Assembly (NCBI GenBank): GCA_009760885.1 | Contig: CM019707.1 | Location: 30,441,687-30,505,686, forward strand | Direction: 5' to 3' | Length of the DNA: 64,000 nt | Source of the DNA: Achatina immaculata | Taxonomy: Eukaryota; Mollusca; Gastropoda; Stylommatophora; Achatinidae | In this document: in pieces, positions 1 through 10,884 of the stretch | How positions within the stretch are numbered: the stretch's first letter is position 1 | Layout: every line of letters begins with the position of its first letter | Position numbers and translations under genes: made by a program | The notes under the pieces: generated by a model | What the model was told of the DNA's origin: nothing | Seen by the model: the letters and a program-made list of their open reading frames with translations, nothing else | Databases searched by the model: none

Positions 1-204
1 TGATTAGCAGGAAAACAGAATGGTCACGTGTGTGTGTGTGTGTATTTCTTTGTCATACCGTAGAGACATTTGGGGGGGGGGGGTGTGACTGTATTTTCCA
101 CCGTGTGGTCAGTATTACGTCTGGCCGTGTCTTCCCGTCCCACCCCACCCCCAATCTCTTTTACTTCCTAAGCCCTTAGAAAGGAGCAAGGTACTCATTT
201 CCAC

Positions 205-300
205 ATGTAGCCGACTGGGTTGCCTCCAAGCGGATGCAGATCAGGAACCATCGCCATGAGAGGCGAATGTACTAACTGCTTCGCTACCCGAACGCCCTCT
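205..300 (-). mobile_element. Possible tRNA-derived SINE head, degenerate
   Basis: Read on the minus strand, TAGCGAAGCAGTTAG resembles an RNA polymerase III A box. About 30 bases later GGTTCCTGATC is a decayed B box (consensus GGTTCRANNCC). The spacing is tRNA-like, but the cloverleaf is not kept and no tail or flanking duplication is visible. An old SINE head is the likeliest reading; chance is possible. Confidence 0.35.
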
Positions 301-420
301 GTCAAAAAATCATACTCAGGAGCCGACTTGTACGCGATTATAATTTTCCAGTCATCCTCCGACCGCCGGGTGTTTGGAGTGGAAATCCAGAGTGCCTCAC
401 CGTGCAATTAGATGTTCTCC

Positions 421-1480
421 GTTTTATTTTTGGAGGCGGGTTTTCCTCAGCGCAGAGTACCTAGCAGCCCCGTTGTTTTTTTTTTTTTACAGCAGAGTGG
501 ACGAGAAAGCCGATGAGCCGTGACCTATGAAGACCCAGTCTGTAACCGAAGTAAGATATGTCGGGACTTGCAGAAGCGATAATGGCGACAGCGAAACCTA
601 ACTCTCGTTCGAGGGGCGGACGCCGAAGTAGACATATCTCACCTTCACAACCCCTGCCAGGGGCGTAGGGGGGTCTGTCGCAGCGAAGTTTGGTGGTGGT
701 AACTGAGCTCCCCTTAAAAAAAAATTTTTTTTTTTCATCTTCTTGTGATAAAATCCCCCGCCCCTGTCTCATCTCCATCGTCAAGAGATTATGAATGGGC
801 ATAGGAACTTCGAAGCTCATTTCACAGCCTTCCAAATAAAACAGAATCTGCACTTAGAACAGATGATGAAAAATGTGGCTGCTTAAAAGGCTGAGACCGT
901 TCTTGACAATAATGCCAGCAGGTGTAAATCCGAGTGTCTGTTATCAGCTGAAACAAAAGGTTCCTTTAGTCAAATAATCCCAGCAACACACGTTTGTCAC
1001 GAAAAAAAAAAACAAACAAACAAACTCGGCTTAGCTGTGTTAAGACCCGACAGTCAAAACCGCCTTCCAAAACGGACACGTTTCTATCAAGAGCAGGAGC
1101 GCCTTGCTCGTGCCCGAAGTCTCGATCCACAGCCATGGAAGCCGGTGGGCGCGAATTATTGATTGAGAAAGCCAGGCGAGGGGGCCTTCTGTCTTTCAAC
1201 TCCGTTCCAGCCGTCTCCTAAGTCTGAGCTGTCCACATTGTCCCCATCACACAATGCCTCCGCCTGGACTAGACCTAACAAGTGCTTGCCTTTAACCAGT
1301 GTTTCTTGTGATTGTTGGGTTTTGTTTTCTGGCTGATGTGTTTTCTGTTATGCGCCCGAGCTTATGTATTCAGAGGCCACAGCTCGTTTATGTTGTCCTC
1401 TGGACAGCTTATTTATAGCTAGAGTTCGCGATGCGTCTGCTTTTGCGCCGTGTACAAGCCTGATTGATGTTTCTTACCTT
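421..1480. other. Non-coding stretch, no gene recognised
   Basis: Mixed-composition DNA with homopolymer T and A runs near 475 and 718-735. Short open frames here match no family I recognise and lack splice or codon support. The segment near 655-690 (CAGGGGCGTAG) looks slightly like a hAT terminus, but no partner end was found. Confidence 0.4.
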
Positions 1481-1489
1481 GATCTTGTA

Positions 1490-2263
1490 TACAAGTTTGT
1501 TTTTGATGATGCTGCTTTATGAAGCGTTATTTATGTTATTCACATGTTATTTATGTTTCTGCTTTATGTGATTTATATGGTTTATTGATGTTTCTTCTTT
1601 ATGATTTATAAACGTTATTGATGTCTGGTTGTGATTTATACAAGTTATTGGCGTTTCTTCTTTGTGTTTTATATAAATGATGTTTCTTTATGATTTATAC
1701 AATTTATTGATGTTTGTGCTTTATGATCTTTACATTTTATTGGTGATTCAGGTTTATGATTTATACAAGTTATGGGTTTCATTCTTTATGATTTATACAA
1801 TATATTGATATTTCTTCTTTATGATTTATATAAAATATTGATGTTTATGCTTTATGATTATACAATATTTTGATGCTTATGGTTTATCATTTATACAATA
1901 TATTTATGTTTCTGTTTTATATGATTTTTATATTTTATTGATGTTTGTTTGCTTGTGATTTATACAGTATAGTGATGTTTATGTTTTATGATTTATACAT
2001 TTTATTAGTGTTTCTGCTTTATGATTTATACAATTTATTGATGATTCAGCATTATGATTTATTACAGATTATTAATGCTTATGCTTCATACAGCTTGTTG
2101 ATTTTTCTGCATAATAATTTATGCAAGTTGTTGATACCTTTGCTTTATGTGTTTAAGAAAAAAAAATCGATATTTATGCCATATGTTTTATACAAGTTAT
2201 TGATGTTTCTGCAGCATGTTTTATACCATTTATTATTGATGTTTGAGTCATTTGTCCTATACA
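1490..2263. repeat. Degenerate AT-rich tandem array, about 33 bp unit
   Basis: Variants of TTGATGTTTCTGCTTTATG followed by ATTTATACAATTTA recur every 33 or so bases. Because 33 is a multiple of three, one frame stays open and gives an 11-residue repeat of the type LLMFLxYDLYx; this is not a credible protein. The array is cut at 2264 by a mariner and appears to resume after it near 4,300. Confidence 0.75.
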
Positions 2264-2330
2264 TACGAGGGGTGATTGATAAGTTCTTGCCATAAGGTAC
2301 AACAGATTATTTGTGGACAACTTTTTGGGG

Positions 2331-3375
2331 TTATTTCTCAACATAGTTCCCTTGCAAGTTTATGCACTTAGTCCAGCAATCCTGGAGCATATGGATCCCT
2401 TCTTTGTAAAAAGTCAGCATCTTGTGCCAGTAGAAAGTGGTCTACAGCATGAATGACGTCATCATCTGCGACCACTGGTAAACAGGTAATAGTCCAAAGG
2501 GGCCAAATCTGGGGAATAAGGAGGATGTTCAAGAAGCTGGAAGTCACATTCATGAGTGGCAGTCATTGCCACCGCCGACTTGTGAACTGGAGCATTGTCT
2601 TGCTGAAAGATGACTCCTCTCGTCAATTTCCATCCACGCTTTTCCTTCAGTTTGACCCACAGTTGCTTCACAAGATTAGCGTAACAGGCCCTGGTGACCG
2701 TTCTGTCCTTTTGAAGATGGTCTACCAATAGCAAACCTTCTGAATCCCAAAAGATGGAAGCCATCACTTTGTCTGCACACAGAACCATCCTTGCTTTCTT
2801 TGGAAGTTGGGATCCATGATGTTTCCACTGCTTTGGCTGTTCTGTGGTTTCTGGTTGAAAATGATGAACCCAAGTCTCATCCATAGTCACAAATTGCTGA
2901 AGAAACTTTTCAGGATCTGCAGAAAAATGGCCAAGATTGTCTCTTGACATGTTGAGACGCTGTCGTTTGTGATCAGCTCCAAAAAGTTTCGGGGCCCACC
3001 GAGCAGAGACCTTTGTCATTTGAAGATCATTGTGAATAATGGCATGAACACGTTCCTGGAGATGTTAAACTCAGTAGCAATGTACTGCTCAGTTAGTCGT
3101 CGATCATCCATTATCATGTCATGGATTCTGCCGGTGGTTTCATCGGTGGTTACCGTTCTTGGTCTTCCTGGACAGGGATCATCTTCCAGACTCTCCCTTC
3201 CATGTTTGAATAGAGCTGCCCATTTCTTCACTGTACTGTAAGAAAGGGCACTCTCTTCTATAGTCTCCACTATATCCTCATGGATCTCCTTCGATGATAA
3301 GCCCTTGATGCAGAGGTAGCTAATGACTTTTCGATGAGAAATTGCATCAATTTTCTCAATTTCTGGAGCCCCATA
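2331..3375 (-). pseudogene. Mariner transposase, D,D34D, broken by frameshifts
   Basis: Cut-and-paste transposase of the mariner family. From the N-terminus: a helix-turn-helix region (KVISYLCIKGLSSKEIHEDI at about 3,350-3,290), a second DNA-binding region containing DDPCPGRPRTV, and then the catalytic core. The core has a first Asp in VTMDETWVHHF, a second in FQQDNAPVH and a third in SPDLAPLDYYLF. Thirty-four residues separate the second and third Asp, so all three metal ligands of a D,D34D mariner are present. The frame breaks near 3,020-3,050, again after DYYLF near 2,465, and once more before the terminal ILQ..WTKCI..QGNYVEK-like tail. No start codon is evident beyond a stop upstream of the HTH. 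It is therefore a non-functional fossil, although the terminal repeats could still be recognised in trans. Confidence 0.93.
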
Positions 3376-3466
3376 TCACTTAAGTAGCCTGTAAAAAAAT
3401 TGGTTGCAGTTAATTTCTTGAAACTATGTTTTTAATCTTACATTAACCTGATCTACAAATGCACCT

Positions 3467-4072
3467 TCTTCTTCTTCGTTCGCTTCTACCACCAAAAACC
3501 GCACTGTGATCCTACTGAATTCACGCCTGTGGTCCTCGTTAGGTCCCGTGGTCCCCTGTGTGGTCCCCGAAAAGACCACACGAGATCCACGAAAGGACCA
3601 CAAGGGGTTCAGAGTATCACAGGGCTTTAGCCTGTATTCTTGGTGGGTCTTGGAAGCGGGATTGCGTGACACTGTGGTTTTCATTGCACCAGTTTAGTCT
3701 AGGGTTGGACTTTCTCACCGGAAGACCTCGACGTGTTTAGGATATCAGTGCATCCCCGCTGGGTGAGAGGCGGTAGCCCACCCAGGCCAGAGTTGGACTT
3801 TCTCACCGGAAAACCTCGACATGTTTTGAGATACCCGTGTATCACCGCCGGGTGAGAAGTGGTTGCCCATCCAGTCCAGAGTTGGATTTTCTCACCTGAA
3901 AACCTCAGCGTGATTAGGATATGCAGACAACCCCGCCAGGTGAGAGGTGGTTGCCTATCTAGACTTCCCTGGTCCAGTGTCTCCGACTTCAGCATTTTGC
4001 GGTCGTGGCCGCTACCCTTCCTAGTTGTGACCAGGATGGAGCTTTTGTCCAGGAGGACGAATACTCGCCACT
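3467..4072 (-). mobile_element. Family F non-autonomous retroposon, 5'-truncated copy with TSD
   Basis: This 606-bp insertion lies inside the mariner and is flanked by exact 10-bp duplications AAATGCACCT at 3457-3466 and 4073-4082. In the sense (minus) orientation it ends in GCGAACGAAGAAGAAG, a GAA-repeat tail, as expected for target-primed reverse transcription. It contains three roughly 90-bp tandem units (about 3,700-3,955), each with TTCTCACCGGAAAACCTC-like cores. A second, longer copy is at 12,516-13,825 and shows that this one is 5'-truncated. No convincing protein is encoded. The unit-specific variants in the three 90-bp repeats are the same in both copies, so the repeat block predates dispersal. 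Confidence 0.85.
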
Positions 4073-4299
4073 AAATGCACCTAATATCAACTGTGTGTTT
4101 TAAGTATTTGTACCTTATGCCGAGAACTTGTCAATCACACCTTATATAGTTTTTATACAGTTTTTAGGTCTGAGTATGTAAACATACATACAGGCACGCT
4201 AATACAAAGGTGTGATAACAAATACTTGGACTGTTTTATAAAAATTATATGGGCAGCATTATTCATTCATATTCTGTTCTACTCTTTAAAAAAAAAAAC

Positions 4300-4480
4300 A
4301 AACTGTTTATTACTCATTATTGATGTGTCTGCCATAGTTCATGCCCTTTATTGATGTTTCAGCAATATTTTTTATGCTTTATTGATGCTTCAATATGTTC
4401 TGTACAAGTTATTAATATTTCCTTTATCTGTTTTATACAGGATAGTAATATTTCTGGGATAAGTTTTATTTTAATTTTTT
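4300..4480. repeat. Continuation of the 33-bp AT-rich array after the mariner
   Basis: TTTATTGATGTTTCAGCA, TTTATTGATGCTTCAATAT and GTTTTATACAGGATAGTAAT are recognisable degenerate units of the array at 1,490-2,263. The mariner and its nested retroposon therefore sit within one original array. Confidence 0.6.
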
Positions 4481-4904
4481 TTTCTATATATTATTTGGTG
4501 AGGTTTTTTTTTTTTGACTGCTTAATTTTTAGAAATGTTTTTTGTCATTTTTTGATTTCTTATTAAGTGTTTGATTTTTATCATTGTATTTTTTGTTTGT
4601 TTTTTTCTTTCGTGGTCATGTTAACGGCATGCAGTTTTCATTTTGTCTGCCCTGTTCTTGGAGTTTAAGAATGGAACCGTGTAGCAATCACGTTAAACGG
4701 CACTTACTGGTAAATTACTGAAAAAAAAAAAAATTAGAGAAACTGAAACTTTTGGCAGTCATCGGTTACTGTAACTGGTTTATATTATTAAGAAACCTTT
4801 GCAAAAAGCAGCTTGTGGAATTGGTGATGCTGAGTTTGCATGGAGGATGATCAGCCGGTTTTGACTTTGGTTCAGATTGTCAGCATTTTGTTAATAGTAA
4901 ATCT
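4481..4904. other. AT-rich non-coding stretch
   Basis: T-rich sequence with several poly(T) and poly(A) runs. No gene, element end or RNA is recognised. Confidence 0.4.
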
Positions 4905-5730
4905 GGTCTTTTGGCTTTGACTTTTCCAATCCCCGGTTTACGAGTTTTCACTCTTTTTCCCTTGTGTCAGATAATGAAATGTGCAGGTCCTCTTCAGCTG
5001 TTCTACATCTCCATACACAGTGTCGGTGACTGAGAAGTTTGGTGGTATCAGGTTGTTCCGAAGGTCCTTCAATGCACTGCAGTCCAGCAGATGGTGTTTA
5101 ACAGTTTCTTCTTCTTGTCTGTTGCAGTGCATGCAGCATGGTGTGTGGTCAGCGGTCACTCTGTGTAAGTGCTTATTGAGGATGATATGTCCTGTTCTCA
5201 ACCAGAAAAGTGTGCATTGGTCTCTATGACATAAGCTGTTGATGTGGTCTCCGGGGTTAGGCTTTGGCAGGTGTGTATATAGGGATCTTCCAGTTGGTTT
5301 ATTGGCCCAGCTGTCCACCCACTACTGCTTGCAGTTCTTGTGTATAATGTGTTTAGCTGTTCTCATGTTGATGGAGATGTGGGGCTGTGACATGGTGGCT
5401 CCACTCTTTGCCAGTCTGTCACCATGTTCTCTGATATCTATGTGCCCTGGTATCCACTATAGGGCAGTCTTGATATCATAGGACAACTGTAGTTGGTTTA
5501 TTGCACCGAGTATGTCAATTGTAATGTGATCAGCTGATGGTATCCGGTTTTCAAGGGCCTAGAGAGCAGACTGGAAGTCGGAGAAAATAATGAGGTTTTT
5601 TGGGTGGGAGGCACTGTTTTTGTATCTGGTGGTGGTGGCTGCCAGGGCTGCTAATATTGCCTGCATCTCTGCATCATAATTGAAGCAGTGAGGTCCACAA
5701 GGAAGTAAATCTGGTAACAAATATGATAAA
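4905..5730 (-). pseudogene. I-type LINE fragment (I-2): RNase H domain and C-terminus
   Basis: This is the 3' part of a non-LTR retrotransposon polyprotein. On the minus strand it opens with a region containing HCFNYDAEMQAILAAL, the RNase H segment holding the catalytic Glu. Next comes LIIFSDFQSAL with an Asp, then WIPGHIDIREHGDRLAKSGA, matching the RNase H end with the His-containing loop and terminal Asp region. The C-terminus has RDQCTLFWLRTGH and a zinc-knuckle-like CCMHCNRQEEETVKHHLLDC. In-frame stops interrupt it near 5,560, 5,460 and 5,320, so it is dead. The 3' tail is a GTCAAA-like repeat. It is 5'-truncated; no reverse transcriptase is present. A second copy follows in the tandem duplication, and a third, with a TSD, lies at 35,982-36,357. 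Confidence 0.85.
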
Positions 5731-6707
5731 AAACATTCTATCTGGTGTTTGTAAAATGTGTTTAATTTTACCTAGAAGAGAAGTATAAGGTACAGATTTT
5801 TGTATTGACAAAACTGGTTATTTCCGAAGGTACTACATGCAAGGTGAAAGACAGGTACAAGCTTACCATTCATTCATTCATTCATTCATTCATTCATTTG
5901 CATGTCCCTTGTGGAACTTTGCCTCCCGAACAGCACTCCAGTAGGCCTCTCGGTTGTGAGCAAGATGGCTTGCTGCTGCAGCGTCCATTTGCAGATTGTC
6001 AACGATTTCTTGCAGCCATCTTCGTTTTGGTCTTCCTCTTTTTCTTTTTCCCATTATGTATCCTTCCAATACGGTCTTCTCTAAATTATCATGGCGTTTA
6101 ATGTGTCCAAAATATTTAAGTTTTCTCTCTTTAATCCTCTTTACTAGCCAGCCTTCTTCAATATTAAGCTCTTGTAGTATAGATATATTTGTTCTTTTTT
6201 GTGTCCACGATATTTGAAGAACTCTTCTGTAGCATTTGCATTCAAAGGCATTTATGTGATTCTCAGCTGTTTTGTTAAGTGTCCAGGTCTCACAGGTATA
6301 TGTTGCGATGGGAAAGATGCATGCCCTTAAAAATCTTATTTCTGTAGTTCTGTCTGCTCCTCTCCACAGATTCTTTATTTGTTTTACTTTCTGAAGAGCA
6401 ATAGATGTCCTCCTTTTAATTTCCCTCATTGTATCTCCATTATTAGTTAGCAGTGATCCAAGATATTCAAAACTCTCCACTTCTTCCAATTTTTCCTCAT
6501 TGATATATATTTCAGCTGCCTTGTTTGTTTTGTCAGTTGTCATCAAGTTAGTTTTCTTTTCATTAAGATAGAGGTTCTGCTCTTCGCTGTTCTTACGGAC
6601 TAACATAATTAGTTTTTCCATTCCTTTTTGTGTTGTGGACAGTAACACTGTGTCATAAGCATATCTACTCTCTGGTATTTCATAACCTCCAATTTTTATG
6701 GCATTGT
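5061..6707. repeat. First unit of a 1.65-kb tandem duplication
   Basis: Bases 5,061-6,707 recur almost identically at 6,708-8,355. The offset is 1,647 bp, falling to 1,645 after a 2-bp deletion near 6,829. Visible differences are only a handful, such as one T/A change near 6,040 versus 7,685. The unit fuses the I-2 RNase H fragment to an RTE-A fragment. The junction GTAA|GGTCC joins RTE-A sequence directly to the middle of I-2. Confidence 0.93.
5868..6707 (-). pseudogene. RTE-A LINE fragment: RT C-terminal part, (AATG)n tail
   Basis: This encodes the end of a non-LTR reverse transcriptase: a thumb region beginning LLSTTQKGMEKL, then SFEYLGSLLTNNGD, CETWTLNKTAE, FECKCYRRVLQISW, YFGHIKRHDNLEKTVLEGYI and GKRKRGRPKRRWLQEIVDNL. 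The catalytic YADD lies just upstream; here the motif reads YAYD-like in the longer second copy. The coding end ANE-stop falls inside the terminal (AATG)n microsatellite, which forms the 3' tail near 5,868-5,897. There is no RNase H and almost no 3' UTR, as in RTE-clade LINEs; clade assignment is by style only. It is truncated at 6,707 by the duplication junction. Confidence 0.85.
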
Positions 6708-7375
6708 AAGGTCCTTCAATGCACTGCAGTCCAGCAGATGGTGTTTAACAGTTTCTTCTTCTTGTCTGTTGCAGTGCATGCAGCATGGTGTGTGGTCAGC
6801 GGTCACTCTGTGTAAGTGCTTATTGAGGATGATGTCCTGTTCTCAACCAGAAAAGTGTGCATTGGTCTCTATGACATAAGCTGTTGATGTGGTCTCCGGG
6901 GTTAGGCTTTGGCAGGTGTGTATATAGGGATCTTCCAGTTGGTTTATTGGCCCAGCTGTCCACCCACTACTGCTTGCAGTTCTTGTGTATAATGTGTTTA
7001 GCTGTTCTCATGTTGATGGAGATGTGGGGCTGTGACATGGTGGCTCCACTCTTTGCCAGTCTGTCACCATGTTCTCTGATATCTATGTGCCCTGGTATCC
7101 ACTATAGGGCAGTCTTGATATCATAGGACAACTGTAGTTGGTTTATTGCACCGAGTATGTCAATTGTAATGTGATCAGCTGATGGTATCCGGTTTTCAAG
7201 GGCCTAGAGAGCAGACTGGAAGTCGGAGAAAATAATGAGGTTTTTTGGGTGGGAGGCACTGTTTTTGTATCTGGTGGTGGTGGCTGCCAGGGCTGCTAAT
7301 ATTGCCTGCATCTCTGCATCATAATTGAAGCAGTGAGGTCCACAAGGAAGTAAATCTGGTAACAAATATGATAAA
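6708..7375 (-). pseudogene. I-2 LINE RNase H fragment, duplicated copy
   Basis: This repeats the RNase H part of the 4,905-5,730 fragment, including its in-frame stops. It lacks the last C-terminal stretch because the duplication began inside it, at the codons for CSALKDL. Confidence 0.85.
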
Positions 7376-8355
7376 AAACATTCTATCTGGTGTTTGTAAA
7401 ATGTGTTTAATTTTACCTAGAAGAGAAGTATAAGGTACAGATTTTTGTATTGACAAAACTGGTTATTTCCGAAGGTACTACATGCAAGGTGAAAGACAGG
7501 TACAAGCTTACCATTCATTCATTCATTCATTCATTCATTCATTTGCATGTCCCTTGTGGAACTTTGCCTCCCGAACAGCACTCCAGTAGGCCTCTCGGTT
7601 GTGAGCAAGATGGCTTGCTGCTGCAGCGTCCATTTGCAGATTGTCAACGATTTCTTGCAGCCATCTTCGTTTTGGTCTTCCTCTTATTCTTTTTCCCATT
7701 ATGTATCCTTCCAATACGGTCTTCTCTAAATTATCATGGCGTTTAATGTGTCCAAAATATTTAAGTTTTCTCTCTTTAATCCTCTTTACTAGCCAGCCTT
7801 CTTCAATATTAAGCTCTTGTAGTATAGATATATTTGTTCTTTTTTGTGTCCACGATATTTGAAGAACTCTTCTGTAGCATTTGCATTCAAAGGCATTTAT
7901 GTGATTCTCAGCTGTTTTGTTAAGTGTCCAGGTCTCACAGGTATATGTTGCGATGGGAAAGATGCATGCCCTTAAAAATCTTATTTCTGTAGTTCTGTCT
8001 GCTCCTCTCCACAGATTCTTTATTTGTTTTACTTTCTGAAGAGCAATAGATGTCCTCCTTTTAATTTCCCTCATTGTATCTCCATTATTAGTTAGCAGTG
8101 ATCCAAGATATTCAAAACTCTCCACTTCTTCCAATTTTTCCTCATTGATATATATTTCAGCTGCCTTGTTTGTTTTGTCAGTTGTCATCAAGTTAGTTTT
8201 CTTTTCATTAAGATAGAGGTTCTGCTCTTCGCTGTTCTTACGGACTAACATAATTAGTTTTTCCATTCCTTTTTGTGTTGTGGACAGTAACACTGTGTCA
8301 TAAGCATATCTACTCTCTGGTATTTCATAACCTCCAATTTTTATGGCATTGTAAT
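6708..8355. repeat. Second unit of the 1.65-kb tandem duplication
   Basis: Near-identical repeat of 5,061-6,707. The second unit runs into the original RTE-A 5' flank at 8,356-8,368, so this unit retains the ancestral right boundary. The very low divergence points to a recent event or to an assembly duplication. Confidence 0.93.
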
Positions 8356-8368
8356 ATTCTTCAAGCAT
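7513..8368 (-). pseudogene. RTE-A LINE fragment, duplicated copy with catalytic motif region
   Basis: Same fragment as 5,868-6,707, extended by about 13 codons that contain GGYEIPESRYAYDTVLLS. The catalytic FADD/YADD box of the reverse transcriptase is altered to YAYD, losing one metal-binding Asp. The reading frame is otherwise open to the (AATG)n tail at 7,513-7,542. The GKRIRGRP motif differs by one residue from the first unit. Confidence 0.85.
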
Positions 8369-8369
8369 A

Positions 8370-8654
8370 CTAGTTTAAAAAAAAACCCAGTGCCATCGCT
8401 AAAGTGTGTTTTGATGTAGGTATGTTGTAAACTGAAGGGGGGGGGGTGGTTCTTTGGTTTTTTTAAAATTTCCCAGATATTGTCAGATGTGAGCTGTCAC
8501 CTGCTGATGCTGTGGTGAAGATGATATCAGAACACAAGCATCACATTGACTGCTGAGTGAGCCGTGCAGTGTTTAATTTCCAGGGAGGCTTAAGAACTTG
8601 GTGGCTCCACCACTATTGGAATTGGAGAGAATGGCAGCTGATACCTTGCCAGCC
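8370..8654. other. Short non-coding spacer
   Basis: Contains a ten-base G run at 8,437-8,446. No gene is recognised. The part near 8,585-8,650 may belong to the same repeat that flanks the satellite on its right (family H), but the match is weak. Confidence 0.35.
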
Positions 8655-10165
8655 AAGCTGAATTAACACAACTGTTGGTTTCCTGGTAGGGAGTAGAGTC
8701 AGGGTTTGACCTGATAGTAGTACCAGCACAACTGTTGGTTTCTTGGTAGGGAGTAGAGTGAGGGTTTGACCTGATAGTAGTACCAGCACAACTGATGGTT
8801 TCCTGGTAGGGAGTAGAGTGAGGGTTTGACCTGGATAGTAGTACCAGCACAACTGTTGGTTTCCTGGTAGGGAGTAGAGTGAGGGTTTGACCTGATAGTA
8901 GTACCAGCACAACTGTTGGTTTCTTGGTAGGGAGTAGAGTGAGGGTTTGACCTGATAGTAGTACCAGCACACTGTTGGTTTCTGGTAGGGAGTAGAGTGA
9001 GGGTTTGACCTGATAGTAGTACCAGCACAACTGATGGTTTCCTGGTAGGAGTAGAGTGAGGGTTTGACCTGATAGTAGTAGCAGAATGTTGGTTTCTGGT
9101 AGGAGTAGAGTGAGGGTTTGACCTGATAGTAGTACCAGCAACTGTTGGTTTCCTGGTAGGAGTAGAGTGAGGGTTGACCTGATAGTAGTAGCACAACTGT
9201 TGGTTTCTTGGTAGGGAGTAGAGTGAGGGTTTGACCTGATAGTAGTACCAGCACAACTGTTGGTTTCTTGGTAGGGAGTAGAGTGAGGGTTTGACCTGAT
9301 AGTACTACCAGCACAACTGATGGTTTCCTGGTAGGGAGTAGAGTGAGGGTTTGACCTGATAGTAGTACCAGCACAACTGTTGGTTTCTTGGTAGGGAGTA
9401 GAGTGAGGGTTTGACCTGATAGTAGTACCAGCACAACTGTTGGTTTCTTGGTAGGGAGTAGAGTGAGGGTTTGACCTGATAGTAGTAGCACAACTGTTGG
9501 TTTCATGATAGGGATTAGAGTGAGGGTTTGATCTGATAGTAGTAGCAGAATTGTTGGTTTCCTGGTAGGGAGTAGAGTGAGGGTTTGACCTGATAGTAGT
9601 AGCAGAATTGTTGGTTTCCTGGTATGGAGTAGAGTGAGGGTTTGACCTGATAGTAGTAGCAGAATTGTTGATTTCCTGGTATGGGAGTAGAGTGAGGGTT
9701 TGACCTGATAGTAGTAGCACAGTTGTTGGTTTCCTGGTATGGAGTAGAGTGAGGGTTTGACATGATAGTAGTAGCAGAATTGTTGGTTTCCTGGTATGGA
9801 GTAGAGTGAGGGTTTGACCTGATAGTAGTAGCAGAATTGTTGGTTTCCTGGTATGGAGTAGAGTGAGGGTTTGACCTGATAGTAGTAGCAGAATTGTTGG
9901 TTTCCTGGTATGGAGTAGAGTGAGGGTTTGACATGATAGTAGTAGCAGAATTGTTGGTTTCCTGGTATGGAGTAGAGTGAGGGTTTGACATGATAGTAGT
10001 AGCAGAATTGTTGGTTTCCTGGTATGGAGTAGAGTGAGGGTTTGACATGATAGTAGTAGCAGAATTGTTGGTTTCCTGGTATGGAGTAGAGTGAGGGTTT
10101 GACATGATAGTAGTAGCAGAATTGTTGGTTTCCTGGTATGGAGTAGAGTGAGGGTTTGACCTGAT
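8655..10165. repeat. Satellite array, 60-bp units grading into 57-bp units
   Basis: About 26 head-to-tail copies of a unit containing GGTTTCCTGGTAGGGAGTAG and GAGGGTTTGACCTGATAGTA. Units on the left are mostly 60 bp; those from about 9,490 on are 57 bp and carry GGTATGGAG. A cluster of units near the right end shares CATGATAG in place of CCTGATAG, showing local homogenisation. Both lengths are multiples of three, so minus-strand frames stay open for over 500 codons and give a 20- or 19-residue repeat (NSCAGTTIRSNPHSTPYQET). No start context, splice site or coding bias supports a gene. Confidence 0.93.
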
Positions 10166-10262
10166 AACAGCTATTCAGGCTAGGCCTGTTATTGGGGGTA
10201 CCATTGAAGAAGTGGGACATGGTCTGCGTCTGTTATTGCCTGCTGATTGCCAAATCAGACAG
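10166..10262 (+). repeat. Family H dispersed repeat, partial
   Basis: GGGGGTACCATTGAAGAAG and the bases around it align with GGAGGTACCAACGGAGAGG at about 55,033 and with a related stretch near 52,415, including the following GCTGATTGCC..GAC box. The satellite ends exactly against it. Confidence 0.5.
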
Positions 10263-10884
10263 CGCCCTAGTTTCTCGCACATTGCTCATATATGAGTATT
10301 ACGATACCCATTCACAAATTCTCCTTCACCCAACATCCACCACTAGAAATTTAAGTTGGCAGCTGCAGAGATATCTTACAGCAGTGAACGAACAAACTTT
10401 TTTATTTTCAAAGCATTGAAGAATAGGACATGCTGACCTGCCATGATATTCTTCCCAGCTTCTCTCAGCTTTCACGTTATTGCAGACATTTAGCATCACT
10501 TTTAATGCAAGTGCAGAATAAACAGAATAAACAGTAATACATTGTGAAATGAAAAGCTATTATTTGCAACCGCTTATTATGTTGTTATTCAACAATAAAA
10601 AAAGTAGCTAAATACACGCGACATAATTATTTTCATGTAATCACATGCTAATAATGGCCAGAATTGCTGCGCTATAACAGAACTTGCGGCTGCATCACAC
10701 GTACGTACTGACTGTGAGCAAGGCCAAAGCTTCGAGGTAAATAGATGACTCAGCTCTGTCACTCCTGGACCAAGTTCCGCGCTCTGTCAGAGTAAATTTT
10801 GATAAGAAATTTGGTAGAAAGAAACTGGAAGGAAGTTACTCTGTTATAGAAATGTCGTGGTTTTCATTTTATTGCTGTTTTGGC
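10263..10884. other. Non-coding, AT-rich
   Basis: No gene, RNA or element terminus recognised. A short AATAAACAG duplication is at 10,516-10,535. Confidence 0.4.

Larger units (their letters stand above)
2266..4144 (-). mobile_element. Mariner (Tc1/mariner) element with TIRs, interrupted by a retroposon
   Basis: The left terminal inverted repeat starts CGAGGGGTGATTGATAAG at 2266, after a TA. The right one, read on the minus strand, starts TAAGGTGTGATTGACAAG at 4144 and is followed by TA at 4145-4146. The next 17 bases of each end (ending CATAAGGTAC) also match well. The TA flanks are the target duplication expected of this superfamily. Removing the nested 606-bp element and its 10-bp duplication leaves about 1.26 kb, the usual mariner length. 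The two TIRs have diverged from each other, so the copy is old. Confidence 0.92.

Noticed and set aside
994..1221. Possible small basic protein or first exon
   Set aside because: Lys/Arg-rich frame of 75 codons with no homology, no clear donor and no conservation evidence.
8655..10165. CRISPR-like array
   Set aside because: No unique spacers; whole unit is repeated, and the context is eukaryotic.
8590..10220. Open minus-strand frames of 376-535 codons with a 19/20-residue repeat
   Set aside because: They lie wholly inside the 60/57-bp satellite, are open in several frames at once and start or end at array edges. Composition explains them.
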